Below the pieces are notes generated by a model. The model saw nothing but the letters and a program-made list of their open reading frames with translations, was not told where the DNA came from and searched no databases. From an uncultured Sutterella sp. (GTDB taxonomy: Bacteria > Pseudomonadota > Gammaproteobacteria > Burkholderiales > Burkholderiaceae_F): a DNA stretch of 64,000 nt. Where the stretch lies: positions 1 through 64,000 of the forward strand of contig CALESB010000003.1 of the NCBI GenBank assembly GCA_937906995.1, written 5' to 3'. Positions 50,824-61,800 of the stretch are shown one piece after another (the stretch's first letter is position 1; each line of letters starts with the position of its first letter). A program made the translations under genes and the position numbers.

Positions 50824-53613
50824 ATGTTTTCTGAGCTTTTAACCAAAATTTTCGGCAGTCGCAATGATCGCTTAATTAAACAATATCGTCGTCAATGCGC
50901 CACGATCAATAAATTAGAAGATTCCATGAAGGCGCTCTCCGATGAGCAACTCCAAGCTAAAACTCAAGAGTTCCGCGATCGTTTAGCAAAAGGTGAAACG
51001 TTAGATGCCTTGTTGCCTGAAGCATTTGCTGTAGTTCGAGAAGCCAGTGTTCGTGTGATGGGTATGCGCCACTATGATGTCCAATTGATTGGTGGGATGG
51101 TACTAAACGATGGAAAAATTGCAGAAATGCGAACTGGCGAAGGTAAAACCTTAACAGCTACGTTGGCAGTGTATTTAAATGCCTTACCAGCCAAGGGCGT
51201 CCATGTTGTGACGGTTAATGACTACTTGGCTCGACGCGATGCTGAGTGGATGGGACGTTTATACAATTTCTTAGGTTTGAGTGTTGGAACGATTTATAGT
51301 CAGCAACCCAATGAGGAAAAAGTTTTAGCCTACGCAGCAGATATTACGTACGGTACAAATAACGAATTTGGGTTTGATTATCTTCGTGACAACATGGAGT
51401 ACGATATTAATCATCGTCGTCAACGTGGTTTAGCTTACGCTATTGTTGACGAAGTGGACTCCATTTTGATTGACGAAGCTCGCACACCGTTGATTATCTC
51501 TGGTCCCGCAGATGACAACACCGATCTTTATGCCCAAATCAATGAAATTCCTCCGCTTTTAACTCGCCAAGCAACAGAAGATGGTGAGGGCGACTACTGG
51601 GTCGATGAAAAGGCTCACCAAGTTTATATTTCTGAAGCCGGACATGAGCATATTGAGCAAATTTTGACCGAGCGCGGAATGATTCCTCCAGGTCAAAGTT
51701 TATATTCTGGTCAAAATATTATTTTGATGCATCATTTGCAGGCTAGCTTACGAGCTCATGCATTGTTTAAGCGTGACCAACACTATGTAGTTCAGAATGG
51801 TGAAATTGTTATTGTGGACGAATTTACTGGCCGTTTGATGCCAGGTCGTCGTTGGTCTGAAGGTTTACACCAAGCTGTCGAGGCCAAAGAAGGCGTTAAG
51901 ATCAATCAAGAAAACCAAACTTTTGCCTCTATTACTTTCCAAAATTATTTCCGGATGTATGACAAGCTGTCAGGTATGACGGGGACGGCCGATACGGAAG
52001 CCTACGAATTCCAAGACATTTATGGCTTAGAAACTGTGGTGATTCCAACTCATCGAAAGATGATTCGTGATGATCAACAAGATAAGGTTTTCCGTACTGT
52101 TGAGGAAAAGTATCGTGCGATTGTAGAAGACATTAAAGAGTGTTCAAAACGAGAACAGCCGGTACTGTTGGGGACAACTTCAATTGAAAACTCAGAGGCT
52201 TTAAGTCAATTGTTAACGAGTGAAGGAATTGCTCACAATGTTTTGAATGCAAAACAGCATGAGAAAGAAGCACAGATTGTTCTTGAAGCAGGTCGCCCAG
52301 GTATGGTGACGATTGCCACAAACATGGCAGGTCGTGGTACTGATATTGTGTTGGGTGGTGGTATCAATAAGATTATTGATGCTATTCGTCAAAATCCTGA
52401 CCTTTCTGAAGAAGCAAAGGCTTCTCAGATCGAAAAGATGCGTGCGGAGTGGCAGCAAGATCACGATAAGGTTGTACAGGCCGGTGGCTTGCGCATTATT
52501 GGTAGTGAGCGTCACGAATCCCGTCGTATTGACAATCAATTGCGTGGTCGTGCAGGCCGTCAAGGCGACCCGGGTTCTTCTTGCTTCTACTTATCTATGG
52601 AAGATCCGTTGTTGCGCATTTTCGGTGGTGATCGCATGCGCGCAATTGCTGATAAGTTGAAGTTAGAGGATGGCGTAGCCATTGAGTCTAATATGCTTTC
52701 TCGTATGATTGAAAGCGCTCAACGTAAGGTTGAAGGACGTAACTACGATATTCGTAAGCAATTACTTGAGTTTGACGACGTTCAAAATGATCAACGTCGA
52801 GAAATCTATCGTTTACGTAATGAAATTCTTGAAAGTCAAGATATGAGTGAAATGGTGACAAGTTTACGTCACGGTCTTTTCACTGATCTTTTCCGTGCTC
52901 ATGTTCCCGCAGATACCGTGGAAGAGCAATGGGACCTCAAGGGTTTGAAGACTGTGCTTGAGACCGAATGGGGCATTAGCATTGACTTTGAAGATATGCT
53001 CGAAAAGAGCAACTCAATTACTGATGAAGACTTGTTATCCGCTTTGATTGCCGAAGTTGATCGCGTCTTCAATGAAAAGGTTGAGATTGCTGGGGCTCAA
53101 GCAATGTCAGACTTTGCCCGTCAAGTTACGTTACAGGTATTAGATCACATTTGGCGTGCTCATATTACTGCTTTGGATGCTTTACGCCAAGGAATTTACT
53201 TGCGTGGTTATGCACAAAAGCAACCGAAGCAAGAGTACAAGCGTGAAGCCTTTGCCATGTTTGAAACGCTTCTAGATCGTGTGCGCGAAAATGTTATGCG
53301 TGTGCTCATGACAGTTCATGTTCAAACACGTGAAGAAGCTGAAGAGCAACAGCGTTTAGCCCAAGAAGCTCAGGCTCAGATGTTGGCTCAAGCGCAGGCT
53401 GCAGCCGAGACCGCTGAGCAAAATGCGGTAGCTCAAGAAGACAAGGCTGCACCCACCGTTCATGACGATGAAGGAAATGAGCTTTCCTTTACTGGTATGT
53501 CTCCGTACGGTGTTGAACTCGATAAGGTGGATTGGAGAGGTGTATCTCGCAATGCACCGTGTCCTTGTGGCTCCGGTAAGAAATTTAAAAATTGCCACGG
53601 TCACATTGACTAA
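50824..53613 (+). CDS. secA: Preprotein translocase ATPase SecA
   Basis: Motor of Sec-dependent export. The 929-residue protein has the N-terminal KIFGSRNDR, Walker [30 protein letters not shown] (DEAD-like Walker B), [15 protein letters not shown] and [12 protein letters not shown] helicase motifs, the scaffold and wing domains, a Gln/Ala-rich linker and a C-terminal zinc-binding CxCx8CH motif ([15 protein letters not shown]) for SecB. ATG 50824 is the family start; an in-frame GTG-type extension to 50794 lacks homology. It is monocistronic, with a terminator after. Confidence 0.97.
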   Translation: MFSELLTKIFGSRNDRLIKQYRRQCATINKLEDSMKALSDEQLQAKTQEFRDRLAKGETLDALLPEAFAVVREASVRVMGMRHYDVQLIGGMVLNDGKIAEMRTGEGKTLTATLAVYLNALPAKGVHVVTVNDYLARRDAEWMGRLYNFLGLSVGTIYSQQPNEEKVLAYAADITYGTNNEFGFDYLRDNMEYDINHRRQRGLAYAIVDEVDSILIDEARTPLIISGPADDNTDLYAQINEIPPLLTRQATEDGEGDYWVDEKAHQVYISEAGHEHIEQILTERGMIPPGQSLYSGQNIILMHHLQASLRAHALFKRDQHYVVQNGEIVIVDEFTGRLMPGRRWSEGLHQAVEAKEGVKINQENQTFASITFQNYFRMYDKLSGMTGTADTEAYEFQDIYGLETVVIPTHRKMIRDDQQDKVFRTVEEKYRAIVEDIKECSKREQPVLLGTTSIENSEALSQLLTSEGIAHNVLNAKQHEKEAQIVLEAGRPGMVTIATNMAGRGTDIVLGGGINKIIDAIRQNPDLSEEAKASQIEKMRAEWQQDHDKVVQAGGLRIIGSERHESRRIDNQLRGRAGRQGDPGSSCFYLSMEDPLLRIFGGDRMRAIADKLKLEDGVAIESNMLSRMIESAQRKVEGRNYDIRKQLLEFDDVQNDQRREIYRLRNEILESQDMSEMVTSLRHGLFTDLFRAHVPADTVEEQWDLKGLKTVLETEWGISIDFEDMLEKSNSITDEDLLSALIAEVDRVFNEKVEIAGAQAMSDFARQVTLQVLDHIWRAHITALDALRQGIYLRGYAQKQPKQEYKREAFAMFETLLDRVRENVMRVLMTVHVQTREEAEEQQRLAQEAQAQMLAQAQAAAETAEQNAVAQEDKAAPTVHDDEGNELSFTGMSPYGVELDKVDWRGVSRNAPCPCGSGKKFKNCHGHID

Positions 53614-53623
53614 TCAATAAACC

Positions 53624-53653
53624 AAAAAGAGGCGCAATAAAGCGCCTCTTTTT
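53624..53653 (+). terminator. Terminator of secA
   Basis: AAAAAGAGGCGC (53624-53635) and GCGCCTCTTTTT (53642-53653) form a perfect 12-bp stem around AATAAA. It works in both directions. Confidence 0.93.
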
Positions 53654-53677
53654 CGATTGACTAGAAAGGGTATTTTT

Positions 53678-54544
53678 ATGACACAAGCCTCACGCCCTGT
53701 GACTTTGGTCTCTTGTGGGATTTTATTTAATGAACAGGGACAATGTTTGATTAGTTCTCGTCCTGAAGGCAAGGTGTATTCAGGTTGGTGGGAGTTTCCT
53801 GGTGGAAAAATGGAGTTTGGAGAAACTCCTCATGCAACACTTGTTCGCGAGATGAAAGAAGAGTTGGGTATGAAGGTTCACACGAGCTCTCCGTGGGTCA
53901 CTGTGACACACGATTATCCGCACGCTTACGTCAAACTTCACTTTTTACGTTGCTGGGATTGGAGTTCGGAACCAAAGTCATTGGAAAAACAATCATTCGG
54001 CTTTTTTAATTTAGATGAGTGGCCAGAGCCAATGTTACCGGCAACAAAACCAATTGCTCGTTGGTTGTCTTTACCCAAGCATTGGTTACGCTTAGAAAGT
54101 GATAAAGAAAGTGTTTTAAAGGGTTTAGAAGCTCATGAAGGGCGTTGTTTTGATGCAGCCATGCTTGGGGTCAAAAATGCATCAGAAATTGAGTTTTGGC
54201 GCTCTGAATTGAAACGTTTTGGTGTAAAGAGTATTTGGGTATCTGCTAAATGTGATGAAGTGATTCAACAAAGTTCAGATGGTGTTTACTTGGAGACACC
54301 AGAAGATCTGGCTTTAGCAAAACATGAAAATATTGCAGGGCCTGCTTACCCTGAAGATTGGTCTTTGTATGAAAAGGCAGGTGTGTTATTTGCATGGGCA
54401 CCAGAATTTGTTCGCGTAGGATCAAGTGCCTGGGAACGTCTTCTCATGGACAATCCCATGCCAATCTATTTGAGTAATGTTCGCATAGATAATGAAAAAT
54501 ATTTGCGCCCACATGGGGCGCATGGTTGGATAGAAAAAATTTAG
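53678..54544 (+). CDS. Nudix hydrolase with C-terminal ThiE-like region
   Basis: A 288-residue protein. Residues about 8-140 are a MutT-type Nudix domain: [13 protein letters not shown] and REMKEELGM complete the Nudix box, consistent with hydrolysis of oxidised nucleotides such as 8-oxo-dGTP. Residues about 150-288 resemble the thiamine-phosphate-synthase-like domain that follows MutT in many betaproteobacteria, but only the fold-like pattern ([43 protein letters not shown]) is left and catalytic signatures are not evident. ATG 53678 follows AAAGGG. The stop overlaps that of the convergent yacG. Confidence 0.85.
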   Translation: MTQASRPVTLVSCGILFNEQGQCLISSRPEGKVYSGWWEFPGGKMEFGETPHATLVREMKEELGMKVHTSSPWVTVTHDYPHAYVKLHFLRCWDWSSEPKSLEKQSFGFFNLDEWPEPMLPATKPIARWLSLPKHWLRLESDKESVLKGLEAHEGRCFDAAMLGVKNASEIEFWRSELKRFGVKSIWVSAKCDEVIQQSSDGVYLETPEDLALAKHENIAGPAYPEDWSLYEKAGVLFAWAPEFVRVGSSAWERLLMDNPMPIYLSNVRIDNEKYLRPHGAHGWIEKI

Positions 54545-54771
54545 TCTTTATTGGTTTTGCTCTTTTCCTCAGGCATTGAGGAGAAGAGCTTTTGAGCTAG
54601 TTTATCAGCTTCATTTTCTGAATTTTGCATGCTATCGCTACGAATAACGTAGCTATCACTAGCCCACTCACCTAAATCAATTAATTTGCAACGTTCAGAA
54701 CAAAAAGGTCGGAACGGAAATTTATCAGACCATTCAACGGCTTTGCCGCAAGTTGGACATTTAACAATCAT
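54541..54771 (-). CDS. yacG: DNA gyrase inhibitor YacG
   Basis: A 76-residue zinc-binding protein that inhibits gyrase in E. coli. The zinc ligands are [10 protein letters not shown] and [16 protein letters not shown], with C-x2-C and C-x3-C spacing typical of YacG. The C-terminal tail is charged and variable. It overlaps coaE upstream by 4 bp (ATGA), its usual partner. Confidence 0.93.
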   Translation of the reverse strand: MIVKCPTCGKAVEWSDKFPFRPFCSERCKLIDLGEWASDSYVIRSDSMQNSENEADKLAQKLFSSMPEEKSKTNKD

Positions 54772-55397
54772 ACAGGCGCTCCATTTTGGGGAGATTGATT
54801 GGCCATTTGGAGATAAAAGTCATGTAAACGAGTGACTTGTTGAATGACATATTCAGGTGTCGACTCATTAACAATAACTTCATTAGCAATTGCTTTTCGA
54901 GCCTCGCGGGAAGCTTGAGACATGATAATGGCCTGTGTTTGTTCTCGGCTAAGACCTGAGCGTTTCATAACACGATTGATTTGTGTTTCAACCTCACAGT
55001 CAATAACAAGGATGCGATCGCAACGCTTTTGCCATTCAGAGCTTTCAGCTAAGAGCGGGACAGCAAGAATTACATAAGGAGCATTACTGTGTTGAGAAAT
55101 TGAAGCAAGAGCTACTTGTGCAATTAATGGGTGCAGAATGCTTTCAAGTGTTTTGCGTTGAATAGGATCTTTAAAAACCAATTCTCGCATTTTGGCTCGA
55201 TCTAATTGGCCTGCACCATCGAATAAACTGTCACCAAAAGCACGATGAATAGCGTCGATAGCTAGTCCATTCGGTCCAGTTAATGCATGACTAATCAAAT
55301 CAGTATCGATTACAGGAACCCCCAAGGCTGCAAAGGCATTACTAGCCAAAGTTTTTCCAGAACCGATACCCCCAGTGAGGCCAACAATCCAAGGCAT
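54768..55397 (-). CDS. coaE: Dephospho-CoA kinase
   Basis: Last step of coenzyme A synthesis, phosphorylating the 3'-OH of dephospho-CoA. The 209-residue P-loop kinase reads [40 protein letters not shown] and VPLLAES, then an RxxxR-type lid ([13 protein letters not shown]). It is normal length. It is followed directly by yacG, and the tRNA-Pro gene lies upstream on the same strand, with a terminator between. Confidence 0.96.
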   Translation of the reverse strand: MPWIVGLTGGIGSGKTLASNAFAALGVPVIDTDLISHALTGPNGLAIDAIHRAFGDSLFDGAGQLDRAKMRELVFKDPIQRKTLESILHPLIAQVALASISQHSNAPYVILAVPLLAESSEWQKRCDRILVIDCEVETQINRVMKRSGLSREQTQAIIMSQASREARKAIANEVIVNESTPEYVIQQVTRLHDFYLQMANQSPQNGAPV

Positions 55398-55485
55398 ACA
55401 ATCCCTTTATCTAAATCAAAATAACAATGAGAAAAATTATACGTTGGAATGCATGTGAAGGATAGGGAAAGCCCTGAGAGAAAAT

Positions 55486-55519
55486 AAAAAAGCGACCTTG
55501 AAAACAAGATCGCTTTTTT
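55486..55519 (-). terminator. Terminator of tRNA-Pro
   Basis: AAAAAAGCGA-CCTTG pairs with CAAGA-TCGCTTTTTT across an AAAA loop, with one internal mismatch. It ends 6 bp before the tRNA-Pro 3' end on the minus strand. Confidence 0.85.
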
Positions 55520-55525
55520 GAAATC

Positions 55526-55602
<77 letters not shown>

Positions 55603-55617
55603 AAAATCACTTCATTG

Positions 55618-56613
55618 TTAAACATCTCTCTCAACAACGAAGAATAATAATTGTACCAGAGAATTTCTGAAAATGGAAGGAGAAATTGCATTTAATGCAT
55701 TTTTTCCGTTTTCTAATTCTACTTTGGCACGGTCTTTGCAACGCTGCAAAGCATTGGTGCCGTGAATAATAGCAGAAATCTTATCAAAATCGCCACTTCC
55801 GTGACGGATGGCGTCAACAATAAAGGCCTTATCCTCTTCTGAGGCCTCTTGTAAGGCATAAATGACTGGCAGAGTTACTTTACCCTCAGCAAAGTCAGCA
55901 CCAATTTGTTTTCCACTTTGAGTAGGATCTCCAAAGTAGTCCAAAATATCATCTGCAATTTGGAATGCATTGCCTAAGGCCATTGTATAGTCAACAAGTG
56001 ACTTTTCTTCTTCTGGTGAAGCATTGGCAATTGCCGAGGCCATTTTTGCAGCTGCCGCAAATAAGACAGAGGTCTTTCTCTCGATAACTTGAAGGTAGCG
56101 AGTTTCGTCGACAGAGGGATCGTGTGCATTTTGCATTTGAATCACTTCACCCTCACTTAAGACATTAGCCGCGCCGGCTAATGCTTCCATGACTTTAAGA
56201 TTGCCAATTCTGATCATCATCTGAAATGATCGCGTATACATAAAGTCGCCAACCAAAACAGCAATACCATTATTCCATTTGGCATTTGCGGTTGGACGAC
56301 CTCTTCTCATTTGACCTTCATCGACAACATCATCGTGCATTAATGTGGCTGTATGAAGCATTTCAATTGTTGCGCCAAGTTCTTGGTGCAAAGTACCTTC
56401 ATAGCCAAGGGCTTTAGCCATAAGCATTAATAGTGCTGGTCTCATACGTTTGCCACCAGCTTCAGTGATATAGGCTCCAACATCCGCAATCATCGGACTC
56501 TGACTGTGTTTTAATTCGTCATGAAGGATACGATCAACTTCGATCATATCTTTTGCAATTGGAGCGAGAGCAGCTTTTACGCTACTAATTTGAGAAGAGT
56601 GTGAATTTGTCAT
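55618..56613 (-). CDS. ispB: Polyprenyl (octaprenyl) diphosphate synthase
   Basis: Trans-prenyl-chain synthase supplying the quinone side chain. The 331-residue protein has GGKRMRPALLML, the first Asp-rich motif MHDDVVDEGQMRRGRPT, GDFMYTRSFQMM, and the second motif IADDILDYFGDPTQSGK. Chain length cannot be read reliably from sequence; the octaprenyl assignment follows the family typical of betaproteobacteria. ATG 56613 is preferred over 56634, which adds seven residues without homology. The tRNA-Pro gene lies 15 bp downstream. Confidence 0.93.
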   Translation of the reverse strand: MTNSHSSQISSVKAALAPIAKDMIEVDRILHDELKHSQSPMIADVGAYITEAGGKRMRPALLMLMAKALGYEGTLHQELGATIEMLHTATLMHDDVVDEGQMRRGRPTANAKWNNGIAVLVGDFMYTRSFQMMIRIGNLKVMEALAGAANVLSEGEVIQMQNAHDPSVDETRYLQVIERKTSVLFAAAAKMASAIANASPEEEKSLVDYTMALGNAFQIADDILDYFGDPTQSGKQIGADFAEGKVTLPVIYALQEASEEDKAFIVDAIRHGSGDFDKISAIIHGTNALQRCKDRAKVELENGKNALNAISPSIFRNSLVQLLFFVVERDV

Positions 56614-56703
56614 AATGATTGGATTATAAGTCAAAACTGAAGTCTTTCACGTATGAAAAAGGGGAGGACTTTATTTGACCTCCCCAAAATCTAGGCAAAT
56701 GTA

Positions 56704-58932
56704 TTAATCAATTTTTTCTTCGTTTTCATCGTGATTGAGCTTTTGTAAAAGCATTGCGATGATTTCATAGTGGTTAATTAAATCTCGTGCAAAGAGCAAG
56801 AAAGTTAAGTAAAGCTCACAGCCGCGAGAAGAAATACCAGCGTCAGGTCCCATTCTCATTAATTTCTCTTGAATGAGTTCTGTACGTGCCATTAACTTAA
56901 CAGCATTTTTTCTTAACGCATTAATATCGCCTTTGCCATTAAAGTTGCCGACAACTTCTACGAGTAACATAGAAAGATCTGCTAAGTCCTGGCCAGGTTC
57001 ACCACGGAAGGTGCGATGACGGTTAGCAATATGTTCCTTAGTTAGGCGAGACAAGTTTTGTAATGAGCGGCCTACTTCACGCAAATTCGTGTACGTGCGG
57101 AAATAAGCATAACGAGCATCAAAGTCTTCCTTATTCGGTTTATGTCGAGAATGAGACATCCGATAGTAGATGCTTCGTTCTTTCGTTAAAAGGTCGAAGT
57201 TTTCATTGGCAGTATTCTTGCAATGACGCAACCCTGATTCATTGTCCTTTAAGAAATTCTCAACGATGCTGTTGTAGAGAGAGACTGTGGTATAGAGTTC
57301 TTCACCAACGCGTTGGTTAAGTAATTCGCGAATCATAGGTTTGTCATAACGAACTGAACGTTCAGCTTTATAAGCCATTTCTTGGCGCTTAAAGCGTTGG
57401 TTAGAACGAACCAAAAGGAAGACAGCAAACAAGGCTAAAAGGAACGACAATGGGCCGCCACCTAAGAAGATAAGGGCACAGATTGTTCCTGCTAATGTAC
57501 TAGCCGTCAAAGCTGTAAAGAACCAGCCACTAATAACAGTTAATACACCAGAAATACGATAGACAGCTGTTTCGCGATCCCAAGCACCATCAGCAAAGGA
57601 TGAGCCCATCGCCACCATAAACGTTACATAGGTCGTTGATAACGGTAACTTCAAAGAAGTAGCGGAGGCAATCAAAATGGCGGACAACACCAAATTAACG
57701 GATGCACGCACATAGTCGAAAGGAAGAGGATCCTCATCTTTTTCAAGTGCACGCGGTTCAAAGCGCTTATTTAAGCGGTTTTGAATGGGCATTGGAATAA
57801 TTTGGTGAACAAGATTGTTCATACCAATACCCGCACGAACAATTACACGGCCAGGTAAAGAGGAACCGAAAAGTTCATGATCGCTTTGTTGGGAGGATAA
57901 GCTCAAAGAGGTTTGTAAAACGCGATGCGCTTTCTTGGAGAACCAAAGCGTAAAGCTCATAACCAAACCAGCAGCCAACAAGAAGAAGGTATTTGTTTGG
58001 GTGGGCTTTAACAGACCATCCATCATAAATTGTTGATCAGGGATACCCGACGCAGACCATTGTTGCCAGCTATCTAAAGCAGCCAATGGCACACCTATAA
58101 AGTTTACTAAGTCATTACCAGCAAATGCAAAAGCTAAAGAGAATGTGCCGGATAAAATCACAATCTTGAAGATGTTAACTTTAAAAACCATCATCAAGAA
58201 TTGGAAGATAACGCTTAATGAAACAAACATTGTTGTCACAACAACAAGCGTATTTGCATTCATCCAAGCGATCCACTCTGGGCGCATGAAGCTAGCGCTT
58301 TTCGCACCCTTCATGATCAAGAAGTAGGCAATGGCAGTTAAGCAAAAGCCAGCAAAGATGCCACCAATTTTTCGATAAGCACCTTCAAAGTGGAAGGAGA
58401 AAATTAAACGTACGATGTACTGAATGACTGCGCCAGAGATAAAGGCGACCACAACAGAAATCAAGATACCAGAAATAATGGCTAAAGACTTTGTTGTATT
58501 AATGTAATTAAAAACCTCTGCAAAAGAAGCGCCTTCCATATAAATTTTAATTAGCGCTGCAGCAATAGAGCTACCGAGAAGTTCAAAGACAATAGAAACG
58601 GTAGTGGAGGTGGGTAAGCCTAGCGAGTTAAAGGTGTCGAGCAAAATGATGTCTGAAATCATTACAGCAAAAAAGATCACCATAATTTCACTAAATGTGA
58701 ACATTTGGGGATGAAAAACACCAGAGCGAGCAACTTCCATCATGCCAGAGGAGAAGGTAGCGCCTAATAAGACCCCAAATGTGGCCACCCACATTGTTGT
58801 ACGGAAGCGCGCGATGCGGCATCCAAGGGCAGAGTTTAAGAAATTAACTGCGTCATTACTAACGCCAACAAACAAGTCAAAAACCGCAAGACAACCTAAA
58901 AAACAGAGTATTGCGATGTAATAATATTCCAT
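56704..58932 (-). CDS. pit: Inorganic phosphate transporter (PiT family) with PhoU-like C-terminus
   Basis: A 742-residue protein. The membrane part (about 1-500) has the PiT duplications: DLFVGVSNDAVNFLNSALG near the N-terminus with the GLPTSTTVSIVFELLG loop, and AFAGNDLVNFIGVPLAAL with LPLSTTYVTFMVAMG in the second half. The last about 230 residues are soluble and helical (YNSIVENFLKDNESG, REVGRSLQNLSRLTKEH), resembling PhoU-type helical bundles. E. coli Pit is 499 residues and lacks this tail. It probably carries metal-phosphate driven by ion symport. Four Pho-box repeats lie 58 bp upstream, so phosphate starvation should induce it. Confidence 0.9.
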   Translation of the reverse strand: MEYYYIAILCFLGCLAVFDLFVGVSNDAVNFLNSALGCRIARFRTTMWVATFGVLLGATFSSGMMEVARSGVFHPQMFTFSEIMVIFFAVMISDIILLDTFNSLGLPTSTTVSIVFELLGSSIAAALIKIYMEGASFAEVFNYINTTKSLAIISGILISVVVAFISGAVIQYIVRLIFSFHFEGAYRKIGGIFAGFCLTAIAYFLIMKGAKSASFMRPEWIAWMNANTLVVVTTMFVSLSVIFQFLMMVFKVNIFKIVILSGTFSLAFAFAGNDLVNFIGVPLAALDSWQQWSASGIPDQQFMMDGLLKPTQTNTFFLLAAGLVMSFTLWFSKKAHRVLQTSLSLSSQQSDHELFGSSLPGRVIVRAGIGMNNLVHQIIPMPIQNRLNKRFEPRALEKDEDPLPFDYVRASVNLVLSAILIASATSLKLPLSTTYVTFMVAMGSSFADGAWDRETAVYRISGVLTVISGWFFTALTASTLAGTICALIFLGGGPLSFLLALFAVFLLVRSNQRFKRQEMAYKAERSVRYDKPMIRELLNQRVGEELYTTVSLYNSIVENFLKDNESGLRHCKNTANENFDLLTKERSIYYRMSHSRHKPNKEDFDARYAYFRTYTNLREVGRSLQNLSRLTKEHIANRHRTFRGEPGQDLADLSMLLVEVVGNFNGKGDINALRKNAVKLMARTELIQEKLMRMGPDAGISSRGCELYLTFLLFARDLINHYEIIAMLLQKLNHDENEEKID

Positions 58933-58989
58933 GTGAATCTCGATTTTTTATTGAGAGGGAAACTAATTTGGGAGAACCCAAAAAAAGTT

Positions 58990-59029
58990 GTGACAAGTCT
59001 ATGACACAATTGTGACAAGAATATGACAA
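58990..59029 (-). promoter_or_regulatory. Pho-box repeats upstream of the PiT gene
   Basis: On the minus strand TTGTCAT, TTGTCAC, GTGTCAT and TTGTCAC occur with starts exactly 11 bp apart (plus-strand positions 59023, 59012, 59001, 58990). This is the layout of two tandem Pho boxes (7-bp repeats with 4-bp spacers) bound by PhoB. Confidence 0.85.
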
Positions 59030-59124
59030 AAATGGCTATTTTTTGCCCTTTGTGAGTAAAAATTACAAAAAAATAGCGTTACAGGGAAACTGTAACGCTA
59101 TTGCAAGCGATAAAAAGTGAAATT

Positions 59125-60339
<1,215 letters not shown>

Positions 60340-60389
60340 CTATCTAAGGTGTCTCAAAAAGGAGACAGAAGGAATTTAATCCGTACCAA

Positions 60390-60647
60390 TTAGGCGGGGA
60401 TAACCTTCACGAAACGGTTGTTCTTCGGGCCCTTGACCTCGAACTTAACCGTACCATCAACCTTAGCGAACAACGTGTGGTCACGACCCATGCCGACATT
60501 GTCGCCCGGGTGGAATTGCGTACCACGTTGACGAACGATGATGCCACCAGCGTTAATAGCTGCATCACCAAAAACCTTCACACCAAGACGCTTAGCTTGG
60601 GAATCACGACCGTTGCGGGTAGAGCCGCCGCCCTTCTTATGTGCCAT
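60390..60647 (-). CDS. rpmA: Ribosomal protein L27
   Basis: 85-residue large-subunit protein reaching toward the peptidyl transferase centre. It begins [20 protein letters not shown] and carries [15 protein letters not shown] and [14 protein letters not shown], all standard. The N-terminus lacks the cleavable extension seen in some Firmicutes. It is 27 bp downstream of rplU and clearly in its operon. Confidence 0.98.
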   Translation of the reverse strand: MAHKKGGGSTRNGRDSQAKRLGVKVFGDAAINAGGIIVRQRGTQFHPGDNVGMGRDHTLFAKVDGTVKFEVKGPKNNRFVKVIPA

Positions 60648-60674
60648 TTTGTATTACTCTCTAAAAAGTCCAAA

Positions 60675-60986
60675 TTAAGCTGCGATCGTTTCGATCTTGA
60701 GCTCAGTGTAGTTTTGACGATGACCAGCGCTCTTGATAGAGTGCTTACGACGACGCATCTTGAAGATGCGAACCTTATCGTGACGGCCATGAGAGACGAC
60801 CGTAGCGGTGACGCTAGCACCTTCAACGAAAGGAGCGCCAACCTTGAGTTCGTTACCATCGGAAACAGCCAAGACTTCAGAAAGGGTCACTTGGGAGCCG
60901 ACTTCAGCGTTCAAGGATTCAACCTTGAGCTTGTCACCAGCGGCGACGCGATATTGCTTGCCACCAGTCTTGATAATTGCGTACAT
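60675..60986 (-). CDS. rplU: Ribosomal protein L21
   Basis: 103-residue large-subunit protein: [20 protein letters not shown] at the N-terminus and the L21 signature [22 protein letters not shown] toward the C-terminus (only partly quoted as residue motifs MRRRKH and GHRQNYTEL). It heads the rplU-rpmA unit, with a promoter and leader hairpin upstream. Codon use is typical of highly expressed genes. Confidence 0.98.
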   Translation of the reverse strand: MYAIIKTGGKQYRVAAGDKLKVESLNAEVGSQVTLSEVLAVSDGNELKVGAPFVEGASVTATVVSHGRHDKVRIFKMRRRKHSIKSAGHRQNYTELKIETIAA

Positions 60987-60998
60987 TTAAATACCTCG

Positions 60999-61037
60999 CC
61001 CGTTTCGCTCAGCCAACGCACTGTCTGCGAAACCTTT
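60999..61037 (-). promoter_or_regulatory. Leader hairpin of rplU
   Basis: GTTTCGC near 61000 and GCGAAAC near 61031 form an inverted repeat just upstream of the rplU ribosome-binding site on the minus strand. This could be a ribosomal-protein leader used for autoregulation, but no known consensus was matched. Confidence 0.35.
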
Positions 61038-61090
61038 TTATTGTTAATCGGTCAGGCAAAATGCCTGCCTACTGATGCGTGGAGATGCGG

Positions 61091-61119
61091 ATTATTTCAC
61101 AAATCAATAAGTTATGCAA
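61091..61119 (-). promoter_or_regulatory. Promoter of rplU-rpmA
   Basis: On the minus strand, -35 TTGCAT (61119-61114) and -10 AATAAT (61096-61091) are 17 bp apart. It lies about 105 bp upstream of the rplU start, leaving room for the leader hairpin. Confidence 0.5.
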
Positions 61120-61178
61120 GTAAACATAAGAAAAATCTGTGATTTTCCAATTTTTAAATAAGAAAAGATCAAAATGAT

Positions 61179-61700
61179 CTAAAACCCATATAACAACCAG
61201 TCTTGGCTGGGTTTAGAGCGACGATCATCAACACCGAATAAGTGAGGTGCTAGATCAGCTAATGCCTTACGATAGACATCGTGTTTAAAGTCGATGACAT
61301 CACGCAAAGGCACCCAATAATCATTCCAACGCCATGCATCAAATTCTGGAGTCCCAGAAGCATAGAGATTAATTTTCTCATCCGATGCTTTTAGACGAAG
61401 TAAGAACCAAATTTGCTTTTGTCCTCGGTACATGGAGCGACTAGAACGACGAAAAGGCTCTGGAACATCGTAGTAAAGCCATTCATTTGTATGCGCAATA
61501 ATTTGCACATCATTTCGCGTTAATCCGATTTCTTCGTAAAGCTCTCGCATTAACGCAGTCTCTAAATCTTCTCCCTCATCAACACCACCCTGAGGAAACT
61601 GCCACGCCGGCTTGTGTATACGCTTGGCCCAGAAAACTTTGTTATCCTGGTTTGCCAAAATAATTCCGACGTTGGGGCGGTAGCCATCGCTATCCAACAT
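61179..61700 (-). CDS. rppH: RNA pyrophosphohydrolase
   Basis: Nudix enzyme that removes pyrophosphate from 5' ends of mRNAs, starting RNase E-dependent decay. The 173-residue product starts [17 protein letters not shown]. It has the Nudix box in the form GGVDEGED ... RELYEEIGL, preceded by WQFPQ, and the RppH-specific KQIWFLLRL and [10 protein letters not shown] segments. ATG 61700 is the family start. It is divergent from proS with 100 bp between. Confidence 0.95.
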   Translation of the reverse strand: MLDSDGYRPNVGIILANQDNKVFWAKRIHKPAWQFPQGGVDEGEDLETALMRELYEEIGLTRNDVQIIAHTNEWLYYDVPEPFRRSSRSMYRGQKQIWFLLRLKASDEKINLYASGTPEFDAWRWNDYWVPLRDVIDFKHDVYRKALADLAPHLFGVDDRRSKPSQDWLLYGF

Positions 61701-61800
61701 AAAGGCCTCAAATTCTTCTAAAATCTCTTATTTACTCCACGTTCTAAAGAATAGGTGGAGCGCATATGAGAAAAATTTTACCTTAAACCGCGAGAAAACA

